Assembly: GCA_002215645.1 (NCBI GenBank)
Contig: NGFI01000004.1
Span: 553,244 to 617,243 of the forward strand
DNA from: Gemmatimonadetes bacterium 2013_60CM_65_52
GTDB lineage: Bacteria > Gemmatimonadota > Gemmatimonadetes > Gemmatimonadales > Gemmatimonadaceae
Length of the DNA stretch: 64,000 nt
Direction of reading: 5' to 3'
Each line of letters starts with the position of its first letter. The first letter of the stretch is position 1. The notes beneath the pieces are model-generated. The model saw only the letters and a program-made list of their open reading frames with translations, was not told where the DNA came from and ran no database searches. This document shows, in pieces, positions 57,053-64,000 of the stretch. A program made the position numbers and the translations under genes.

Positions 57053-59893
57053 ATGGCAGAAGACGCATTGATCGTCCGCGGCGCGCGCGAGCACAACCTC
57101 CGCAACGTGGACGTCACCATCCCGCGGGACCGCCTCACGGTCATTACGGGGCTGTCGGGGTCGGGCAAGTCCTCGCTGGCCTTCGATACCATCTACGCGG
57201 AAGGCCAGCGGCGATACGTCGAGTCGCTCTCCGCCTACGCGCGGCAGTTCCTCGGCCTCATGGAGAAGCCGGACGTCGATGCCATCGACGGTCTGTCGCC
57301 CGCCATCTCGATCGAGCAGAAGACTGCCGGCCACAACCCGCGGTCGACCGTCGGAACAGTCACCGAGATCTACGATTATCTGCGCCTGCTCTACGCGCGC
57401 GCGGGTACGCCTCACTGCCCGAGCTGCGGGCGGTCGGTGCAACGGCAGAGCCCGGCGCAGATCGCCGAATCCGTCCTCGCGTGGACCGACGGAACCAAGA
57501 TCGAGGTGCGCGCTCCGCTTATTCGCGGACGCAAGGGTGAATTCCGCGAGCTCTTCGAGACGGTGCGCAAGCAGGGCTTCATCCGCGCGTACGTCGATGG
57601 AGCGCTCATCGAGGTGGCCGATCCGCCGAAGCTGAACCGGCGGCAGAATCACGACGTCTCGGTGGTCGTCGATCGGCTGGCCGTTCGCGCCGATGACCGC
57701 ACGCGACTCACCGATTCCCTGGAGACTGCTCTCAAGCTCGCCGACGGACTCGTCGAAGTGTTCAACGCCCAGGCAGAAACGGTCGAGACCTTCTCCGAGC
57801 GGTACGGTTGCCCGGTCTGCGGCATCTCCATGCCGGAGCTGGAGCCGCGCCATTTCTCGTTCAACTCGCCGTTCGGCGCATGCACGAAGTGCGGCGGACT
57901 CGGCACGCGGAGGCGCGTTGCCGAAGAGCTCATCCTCGGCGATCCGCGCATCTCGATTCTCGAGGGCGTCGTGCTGCCGTGGGGCGAGCCGACAGGCTAT
58001 CTGCGCAAGGTGGTGCTGCCCACGCTCGCGCGGCAGTTCAAGTTCGACCTCAATGCTCCCTGGGGCGAGCTCGCGAAGTCCGTGCGCGATTGTCTCCTGT
58101 ACGGTGACTCGTCGACCGGCAAACGTAAAAAGGCCGACGGCCATTGGGAGGGCATCATTGCCAACGTCGAGCGTCGCTACGAGGACAGCGACTCCGACAT
58201 GGTGCGGATGGAGCTCGAGGGATACATGCTTGCCGTCCCGTGCTCCGCATGCCACGGCCACCGCCTCAAGCCCGAGTCGCTTGCGGTGACGGTGCATGGG
58301 CGCAACATCGGCGAGGTCGTCGACCTTCCCATCACGGAGTCGCTCGCATTCTTCGAGAGCATTCCGATGCGCAGCGCGAGCCGTGCGATCGGGCTCGATT
58401 CGGAAATTGCGATGCCGATCCTGAAGGAGGTGCGCGAGCGTCTCCGTTTTCTGGTCGACGTCGGGCTCGACTATCTCACGCTCGGACGCGCGGCCGAATC
58501 GCTGTCCGGAGGAGAAGCGCAGCGCATCCGCCTCGCCACGCAGATCGGCTCGCGCCTTGTGGGCGTTCTGTACATCCTCGACGAGCCGTCCATCGGCCTG
58601 CATCAGCGCGACAACGCTCGGCTCCTCGCGACGCTCGAACAATTGCGCGACCTGGGCAACACCGTCATCGTCGTCGAGCACGACGAGGAGACCATGCGCG
58701 CCGCGGACCATCTGATCGACATGGGACCCGGCGCGGGCAAGCACGGCGGTGAAGTGATCGCGGCCGGCACGGTGGAGGAAATCATCCGTGCGGAGCGTTC
58801 GATCACGGGCCGCTACCTGAGCGGCGCGACGAGCATTGCTGTCCCTTCCGTACGCCGAAAGCCGGACCCAAAGCGCCAGATCAGAATCCAGAACGCACGC
58901 GAGCACAATCTCCGCAACGTGAACGCGGAAATTCCCCTCGGCCTGTTCGTCTCGGTCACCGGCGTGTCAGGATCGGGAAAGAGCAGCCTCATCGAGGATA
59001 TCCTGCATCGGTCGCTGGCGCGGCATTTCTACCGCGCGCGCGTCATCCCCGGGGTGCACGACCGCATCACTGGTCTGGAGCACGTGGACAAGGTCATCGA
59101 CATCGACCAGAGCCCCATCGGGCGCACTCCGCGCTCCAATCCCGCGACGTATACGGGACTCTTCACGCCCATTCGCGAGCTGTTCGCCGAGCTGCCCGAG
59201 GCAAAGATTCGCGGATACGGTCCGGGACGCTTTTCCTTCAATGTGAAAGGCGGCCGCTGCGAGGCGTGTCAGGGCGATGGTCTCGTGAAGATCGAGATGC
59301 ACTTTCTGCCCGACGTCTACGTGCCGTGCGAGGTATGCAAGGGCAAGCGGTACAACCGCGAGACGCTGGAGGTGCGCTTCCGCGGCCAGAGCATCGCCGA
59401 CGTCCTCGAGATGACCGTGGAAGATGCCCTCGCGTTCTTCGAGAATCAGCCTCGCGTGCGTCAAAAGCTCGAGACGATGAACGACGTCGGCCTCGGTTAC
59501 ATCCATCTGGGTCAGAGCGCCACGACGCTCTCCGGTGGTGAAGCGCAGCGCATCAAGCTCGCCACCGAGCTCTCCAAGCGCGACACGGGGCGCACGTTGT
59601 ACATCCTCGACGAGCCGACCACGGGTCTCCACTTCGAGGACGTGCGAGTTCTTCTCGAGGTGTTGCATCGCCTCGTCGATCGAGGGAACACCGTTCTGGT
59701 CATCGAGCACAATCTCGATGTCATCAAGACGGCGGACTGGATCATCGATTTGGGGCCAGAGGGCGGTACGCGCGGCGGGACGATCGTCGCGACCGGCGCG
59801 CCGGAGGACGTGGCGCGCATCGAGGCATCACACACTGGGCGGTACTTGAAGTCGCTGCTCGACAAGCGAGTGGCGCAACGAAAGGCAGGTTGA
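57053..59893 (+). CDS. uvrA: Excinuclease ABC subunit A
   Basis: 946 residues from ATG 57053. Nucleotide-excision repair damage sensor. Two ABC modules: Walker [16 protein letters not shown] and [15 protein letters not shown], signatures [16 protein letters not shown] and [16 protein letters not shown], Walker [15 protein letters not shown] and [14 protein letters not shown]. Zinc modules CPSCG, CPVCG with CTKCGG, and [32 protein letters not shown] are complete. Standard length. Confidence 0.98.
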   Translation: MAEDALIVRGAREHNLRNVDVTIPRDRLTVITGLSGSGKSSLAFDTIYAEGQRRYVESLSAYARQFLGLMEKPDVDAIDGLSPAISIEQKTAGHNPRSTVGTVTEIYDYLRLLYARAGTPHCPSCGRSVQRQSPAQIAESVLAWTDGTKIEVRAPLIRGRKGEFRELFETVRKQGFIRAYVDGALIEVADPPKLNRRQNHDVSVVVDRLAVRADDRTRLTDSLETALKLADGLVEVFNAQAETVETFSERYGCPVCGISMPELEPRHFSFNSPFGACTKCGGLGTRRRVAEELILGDPRISILEGVVLPWGEPTGYLRKVVLPTLARQFKFDLNAPWGELAKSVRDCLLYGDSSTGKRKKADGHWEGIIANVERRYEDSDSDMVRMELEGYMLAVPCSACHGHRLKPESLAVTVHGRNIGEVVDLPITESLAFFESIPMRSASRAIGLDSEIAMPILKEVRERLRFLVDVGLDYLTLGRAAESLSGGEAQRIRLATQIGSRLVGVLYILDEPSIGLHQRDNARLLATLEQLRDLGNTVIVVEHDEETMRAADHLIDMGPGAGKHGGEVIAAGTVEEIIRAERSITGRYLSGATSIAVPSVRRKPDPKRQIRIQNAREHNLRNVNAEIPLGLFVSVTGVSGSGKSSLIEDILHRSLARHFYRARVIPGVHDRITGLEHVDKVIDIDQSPIGRTPRSNPATYTGLFTPIRELFAELPEAKIRGYGPGRFSFNVKGGRCEACQGDGLVKIEMHFLPDVYVPCEVCKGKRYNRETLEVRFRGQSIADVLEMTVEDALAFFENQPRVRQKLETMNDVGLGYIHLGQSATTLSGGEAQRIKLATELSKRDTGRTLYILDEPTTGLHFEDVRVLLEVLHRLVDRGNTVLVIEHNLDVIKTADWIIDLGPEGGTRGGTIVATGAPEDVARIEASHTGRYLKSLLDKRVAQRKAG

Positions 59894-59899
59894 CGGCCA

Positions 59900-60568
59900 T
59901 TGGTCTCCCTCCTCGACATCATCGGCCCCGTCATGGTCGGCCCGTCGTCCTCGCACACCGCGGGGGCGTGTCGGCTCGGGCTGTTGGCTCGGGGCCTCGT
60001 CGGTGGGACACCGGAACGTGCTCGTGTCGAGCTGCACGGATCCTTTGCTCGTACGGGAGAAGGCCATGGCACCGATAAGGCGATCGTCGGTGGACTGATG
60101 GGTTTCCGTCCCGACGACGCCCGCATCCGCGAAGCGCTCGAGATCGCCGAACAGGAGGGGCTGGACTATCGCTTCGAGAAGACCACTCTCGCCGCCGACG
60201 CGCATCCCAACACGGCGCGATTCACGCTGGAGCTCGGCAGCAGACACTCCGTGATGGTCGGCTCGTCACTCGGCGCGGGACGGGTGCTGCTTACGGAGAT
60301 CGACGGCTATCCGGTGGAGGTCACCGGCAACCAGCACACCATCGTGCTCGTCGCCGAGGACATCAAGGGCTCCGTTGCGCGCATCGCGACGATCCTCGCA
60401 CAGAATGACCTGAACATCGCCACGCTTCGCCTTACGAGAAAGGAACGCGGTGGCGACGCCTTCATGGTCATCGAGCTCGATGAAGCGCCGGGGGAATCCA
60501 CTCGCGACGCGATTCGCGGGCTGCCGTGGGTTCGTTGGTCGTATCGGTTGGACAAGGTGAGTGCCTGA
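59900..60568 (+). CDS. sdaAB: L-serine dehydratase, beta subunit
   Basis: 222 residues from TTG 59900, six bases after the uvrA stop. The serine-binding loop GPSSSHTAGACRLG and the GSFARTGEGHGTDKAIVGGLMGF pattern identify the beta chain of the iron-sulfur-dependent enzyme that deaminates L-serine to pyruvate. A C-terminal ACT domain (VLVAEDIKGSVARIATILAQNDLNIATLRL) may sense serine. Stop overlaps the alpha-subunit start. Confidence 0.93.
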   Translation: MVSLLDIIGPVMVGPSSSHTAGACRLGLLARGLVGGTPERARVELHGSFARTGEGHGTDKAIVGGLMGFRPDDARIREALEIAEQEGLDYRFEKTTLAADAHPNTARFTLELGSRHSVMVGSSLGAGRVLLTEIDGYPVEVTGNQHTIVLVAEDIKGSVARIATILAQNDLNIATLRLTRKERGGDAFMVIELDEAPGESTRDAIRGLPWVRWSYRLDKVSA

Positions 60569-61446
60569 TGTACAAGGCCCTGGCGGACGCCATCCGGGAC
60601 GCCGAAGCGCAGGGCATCTCGTTGTCGCGTCTGGCGCTCGAAACGGAATCCCGGGATCAGGGGCGTAGCGTCGACGACATCCGGTCCGTGCTGCAACGCG
60701 CGCTCGACGTCATGCGTGGTGCCGTGGATCGCGGCATGACGGGCGATCTCATGTCCGCGTCGGGACTCGTGGGCGGCGACGCCGCGAAGCTGCGCACCGG
60801 ACCCGCGGGACCCCTGTCCGGAACGCCCTTTCGCGACATCCTCGCGCGCGCACTCGCTGTGCAGGAGGTGAACGCGGCGATGGGTGTCATCGTCGCCGCG
60901 CCGACCGCTGGCGGTGCGGGCGTGCTCCCCGCCGTTCTTACCGGCCTCGCGGCTGCGCGTGGCATCGGTGACGACGGCGTGGTCAGCGCCCTGGCGGTCG
61001 CGGGCCTCATCGGTGCCGTCATTGCGGAGCGTGCGTCGTTGTCCGGAGCGGAAGGTGGTTGTCAGGCCGAGACTGGCGCGGCGGCCGCGATGGCCGCCGG
61101 CGCCGCTACCGAGATGCTTGGCGGAACGCCGACGCAAGCCGGACACGCCACGGCACTCGCCCTTCAGGGCACGCTCGGCCTCGTGTGCGATCCGTTAGGC
61201 GGGCTGGTCGAGCTGCCATGCGTCTTTCGCAATGCAACCGGATCGGCCATCGCACTGACGGGCATCGAGCTCGCGCTGGCCGGTGTGGAGTTCAGAATCC
61301 CGGTGGATGAGGTGATCGACGTCATGGGAGAGATCGGGCGGTCCATGGACGTGAAATATCGCGAGACTGCCGGTGGAGGGCTCGCTGCCACGCCGACGGG
61401 GCGCCGGCTTGCGCGCGAGCGTCTGGTTCAGATCAAGCGCGGTTGA
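60568..61446 (+). CDS. sdaAA: L-serine dehydratase, alpha subunit
   Basis: 292 residues from ATG 60568 (overlaps the sdaAB stop). Cysteines for the [4Fe-4S] cluster are in GCQAETGAA and LVCDPLGGLVELPC, and the APTAGGAGVLPAVL substrate loop is intact. With the beta subunit it forms the catalytic complex. The split two-subunit form is common outside Enterobacteria. Confidence 0.95.
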   Translation: MYKALADAIRDAEAQGISLSRLALETESRDQGRSVDDIRSVLQRALDVMRGAVDRGMTGDLMSASGLVGGDAAKLRTGPAGPLSGTPFRDILARALAVQEVNAAMGVIVAAPTAGGAGVLPAVLTGLAAARGIGDDGVVSALAVAGLIGAVIAERASLSGAEGGCQAETGAAAAMAAGAATEMLGGTPTQAGHATALALQGTLGLVCDPLGGLVELPCVFRNATGSAIALTGIELALAGVEFRIPVDEVIDVMGEIGRSMDVKYRETAGGGLAATPTGRRLARERLVQIKRG

Positions 61447-61568
61447 GGCAACGGCTACACACCTTGTCCCGACGCGCAATCTGCCCGTAGCTTGACCGTG
61501 TAACGCGCACGTGAAACGCATGGCGTGCGCGCGCCGTAGTGAACGCAACCACTGCTTCGGGTGCGCAG

Positions 61569-61973
61569 ATGCTCACGAAAGACGACATCGAAAGCTTTCT
61601 CGTTCGCCTGAGCACGACGGGCGCGACGTATACGGAAGTCCAGCCGGGCTTCTGGATCGTCAGGCCCAGCCCCGACAGCGAGCTGTCGATTGCCGTGAAC
61701 TACTCGCCACCCGTTGTGCTGCTCCGAGTGAACGTCATGAACCTGCCGGACGACCCCGCGCAAACCGCCACGCTCACGCGGCGCTTGCTCGAGCTCAACG
61801 CGTCCGACCTGCTGCACGGCTCCTACGGCATTCAGGAAAACCAGATCGTTCTCACCGAGGCGCTCGAGCTGTCGGCCCTCGACTACGAGGAATTTCTCGC
61901 GACCTACGAGAGCATGACGCTCGCGCTGGCGTCGCATCTGCGCGAGCTCGGCTCGTTCCGCGAGGCACGCTGA
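61569..61973 (+). CDS. YbjN-domain-like protein
   Basis: 134 residues from ATG 61569; a GTG at 61539 would add ten residues. The TKDDIESFLVRLSTTGATYTEVQPGFWIV opening and LLRVNVMNLPDDPAQTATLTRRLLELNA follow the YbjN / type III chaperone-like fold. Directly before pspA (three bases apart), which suggests a role with the envelope stress protein. Confidence 0.6.
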   Translation: MLTKDDIESFLVRLSTTGATYTEVQPGFWIVRPSPDSELSIAVNYSPPVVLLRVNVMNLPDDPAQTATLTRRLLELNASDLLHGSYGIQENQIVLTEALELSALDYEEFLATYESMTLALASHLRELGSFREAR

Positions 61974-61976
61974 CCC

Positions 61977-62756
61977 ATGGGCATCTTCGATCGTTTCTCA
62001 CAGCTCTTCAAGAGCAACATCAACGACCTCATCTCGCGCGCGGAGGACCCCGAGAAGATGCTCACGCAGATTCTCGAGGATATGCGCGGGCAGCTCGTCA
62101 AGGCGAAGCAGCAGGTCGCCGTCGCGATTGCCGACGAGAAACGGCTGCGCGACCAGGCCGACACCGAATACAAGAACGCGAAGGACTGGGAAGGCCGTGC
62201 CATGCTCGCGGTGCAACAGGGCCGCGACGACCTCGCCAAGCAGGCGCTGCTCCGCCACGGCGAGCATCTGTCGCACGCGCAACAGTATGAGCAGACCTGG
62301 GAGACGCAGCGCACCGAGTCCGAGAAGCTCAAGAACTCGCTTCGCGATCTGAACGACAAGATCGAAGAGGCGAAGCGCAAGAAGAACCTCCTCATCGCCC
62401 GCCAGCGCCGCGCTCAGGCCCAGGAGCGCATTCAGCAGACGATGTCCTCCCTCTCCGAGAAGAGCGCCTTCGAGGCATTCGCCAGGATGGAAGAGCGCAT
62501 CGAGACCAACGAACGGCAGATCCGCGCCGCGTCGGAAATCGAGGAGGAGTTCACCGGCGACACGCTCCAGCGCGACTTCAAGCAGCTCGAGAAAGGAGCC
62601 GCGAGCCTTTCGGTGGACAATCAGCTCCTCGCGCTCAAGCAGAAGATGGGCATGCTCGGAGCCGGCGGCACGGCCAACAAGGCGCTGGGAACCGGGCAGC
62701 AGGAGGAGGAAGTGCACGCCGAGATCGACCGGCCGGGCGAAGGCAAGCCGCGCTGA
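61977..62756 (+). CDS. pspA: PspA/IM30 family membrane-maintenance protein
   Basis: 259 residues. Opens MGIFDRFSQLFKSNINDLIS, the amphipathic helix and start of the PspA family, then long coiled coils (KQQVAVAIADEKRLRDQADTEYKNAKDWEGRAML) to residue 200. The C-terminal 40 residues are Gly/Gln-rich and acidic. ESCRT-III-like protein that protects the inner membrane. No PspF or PspBC here, so regulation differs from E. coli. Stop overlaps the AI-2E transporter start. Confidence 0.93.
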   Translation: MGIFDRFSQLFKSNINDLISRAEDPEKMLTQILEDMRGQLVKAKQQVAVAIADEKRLRDQADTEYKNAKDWEGRAMLAVQQGRDDLAKQALLRHGEHLSHAQQYEQTWETQRTESEKLKNSLRDLNDKIEEAKRKKNLLIARQRRAQAQERIQQTMSSLSEKSAFEAFARMEERIETNERQIRAASEIEEEFTGDTLQRDFKQLEKGAASLSVDNQLLALKQKMGMLGAGGTANKALGTGQQEEEVHAEIDRPGEGKPR

Positions 62757-63943
62757 TGGACGAGGGCAAGGAACGGGCGAGGTTTCGGTTCGGCCCGATC
62801 CTCGCCGCCTCCGTCTTCACCGTTCTCCTCGTCTGGCTCACCGGTCAGGTCGTCGAGGTCTTTCTTCTCCTCTTTCTCGGCATCCTGATCTCGCTCTATC
62901 TCGGTGCGCTCGTCGGCGTGCTCCATCGCCGCGCGCACATCCCCGAGCGGCTTGCGTTCATTCTTGCGCTCGTGATCACCCTCGGCGCTCTGGCGCTGCT
63001 CGCCTGGACGCTCGTACCGCCGCTGATCCAGCAGACGCAGGAGCTCGTAAAGGTCCTCCCGGCGTACATCGAGGGTTGGGAGACCGCCATCGACCGCCTC
63101 GTGGCACGTGTCCCGTCGCTGCAATCCGTGTATCCGCCGGGCGAGCACAAGCTCCTGCTCGCGGTCTATCAGCAGGTCTCCGCGCAGTTCAGCAACGTGG
63201 TCCCGAAGGTCCTCGGTGTCGCGCAGATCGTGGTCAGTCTCTTTTCCGTCATGGTGATGGGACTGTACCTCGCGGTGCACCCGGCCCTGTATCGCGAGTG
63301 GCTCATCGCGCTTTTTCCCCCCATCCACCGGGACCTCGTCCGTGACGTGATCTCGGACTGCGCCGACTCCCTGCGCGCATACATCGTCGGTCTCCTGCTG
63401 TCCATGACGTTTCTCGGCACACTCAGCGCCGCGGGGCTCTCGATGTTGCAGGTGCCCTACGCGTTGACGTTCGGCGTGTTCACGGGACTCGCCACCATCG
63501 TTCCGTTTTTCGGGTCTCTCCTTTCGACGCTGCTGCCGGCGCTCTTCGTGCTCACGGCGCCGCACGGTGGCACCCGGGCCCTGTGGGTCATCGGGCTTGG
63601 GATATTTGTCCATCTCGTCGAGGGCAACTTCGTCTCGCCGTACATCATGTCGCGGAAGGTGGACCTTCCCCCGGTGCTCACCATCTTCTTCGTGCTCATC
63701 GTCGGCCGGTTGCTCGGTCCGCTGGGGCTTCTCGTCGCCGTGCCCTTGCTCTGCGTCCTCATGGTGGTGGTGCGCCGCATCCTGCTCTCCCGCATCTATG
63801 AAGGAAAGGGCTTCCGCCGCACCACGCGCGAGCGGGCGCTTCTGCTCCGGCTCCCGGCGTCCGAGGGCGGCGTCATCGTCCCGCCGACGTCACTCGATGT
63901 GATCACGCTGCTCGAGCGTCGCACGCCGGTGGCCGCCGCTTAG
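62756..63943 (+). CDS. AI-2E family transporter (PerM-like)
   Basis: 395 residues. About eight membrane segments: paired N-terminal helices, a central soluble region (residues 90-150, coiled ELVKVLPAYIEGWETAID), and a C-terminal group including LGIFVHLVEGNFVSPYIMSRKVDLPPVL, the family signature. Substrates are uncertain; members export diverse small molecules. Overlaps pspA (TGATG). Confidence 0.9.
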   Translation: MDEGKERARFRFGPILAASVFTVLLVWLTGQVVEVFLLLFLGILISLYLGALVGVLHRRAHIPERLAFILALVITLGALALLAWTLVPPLIQQTQELVKVLPAYIEGWETAIDRLVARVPSLQSVYPPGEHKLLLAVYQQVSAQFSNVVPKVLGVAQIVVSLFSVMVMGLYLAVHPALYREWLIALFPPIHRDLVRDVISDCADSLRAYIVGLLLSMTFLGTLSAAGLSMLQVPYALTFGVFTGLATIVPFFGSLLSTLLPALFVLTAPHGGTRALWVIGLGIFVHLVEGNFVSPYIMSRKVDLPPVLTIFFVLIVGRLLGPLGLLVAVPLLCVLMVVVRRILLSRIYEGKGFRRTTRERALLLRLPASEGGVIVPPTSLDVITLLERRTPVAAA

Positions 63944-63954
63944 ATTTGGCGGGC

Positions 63955-64000
63955 ATGATCCACAGCGCTCCCACAAATCTTCGCTATCTCATTCTCGCGG
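63955..64000 (+). CDS. Start of a gene running off the window (tentative)
   Basis: An ATG at 63955 opens a frame reading MIHSAPTNLRYLILA to the last base, with no stop. It begins 11 bases after the transporter stop in the same direction. Too short to identify. Confidence 0.35.
   Translation, partial: MIHSAPTNLRYLILA

Noticed and set aside
57020-58906. Long minus-strand open frame over uvrA
   Set aside because: It mirrors the coding frame of uvrA in high-GC DNA, has no domain and no ribosome-binding site. The same applies to 7611-8984, 22791-24080, 32709-34784 and 35429-37477 on the minus strand.

Overview
The window is high-GC chromosomal DNA packed with short gaps and many start/stop overlaps. 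The mix of genes (Oar-type TonB-dependent receptor, HerA-like ATPase beside an SbcCD pair, recF-dciA-gyrB, System I cytochrome c maturation, GGDEF and V4R proteins, several TPR lipoproteins, no rRNA or tRNA) suggests an aerobic, diderm, Gemmatimonadota-like soil or freshwater bacterium. The phylum is an inference from style and gene content; no marker gene was compared with a database.

Layout. 1-7161: DNA double-strand-break processing operon (HerA-like ATPase, secreted protein, SbcD/Mre11, SbcC/Rad50, GNAT). 7171-9275: small envelope proteins, a type IV pilin and a sugar O-methyltransferase. 9583-12026: a probable tetrahydrobiopterin operon (PTPS-I, GTP cyclohydrolase I, short-chain reductase) plus a zinc-ribbon protein. 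12023-16032: acyl-CoA synthetase, then a lipoprotein/ParA/TPR cluster. 16115-24122: phosphoribosyltransferase, V4R protein, DNA ligase, a signalling operon (receiver, receiver-GGDEF, GAF), YtxH, TPR and thymidine phosphorylase. 24125-27209: secreted CAP, M28 peptidase and lipoproteins. 27364-31710: echA-recF-dciA-gyrB, ended by a strong terminator. 31750-34953: topoisomerase IB and a TMTC-like membrane protein. 35046-38517: ccmE-ccmF-ccmH-ccmI-like. 38547-39845: radical SAM DNA-repair-like protein. 39895-46804: a three-gene locus (TonB receptor, GH144-like glucanase, GH3 beta-glucosidase), probably for beta-1,2-glucan use.

46937-53462 is the most unusual stretch. The ABC-2 permease gene is present as a complete copy (51762-53462) and as a detached copy of only its last 201 codons (46937-47542). 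Between them lies AT-richer DNA with a HEPN-motif/zinc-ribbon protein, an AIPR-family protein, a trypsin-like protease, an XRE repressor and a small ORF around a palindromic operator. The 3' third of the complete permease gene is also AT-richer than the detached copy. The simplest reading is a horizontally acquired, defence-like island that entered inside the permease gene and restored it with its own 3' end.

53455-63943 returns to host-like genes: the ABC ATPase partner, a transglutaminase-like protein, TPR, CutA, UvrA, the two-subunit L-serine dehydratase, and an envelope group (YbjN-like, PspA, AI-2E transporter). A further gene begins at the right edge.
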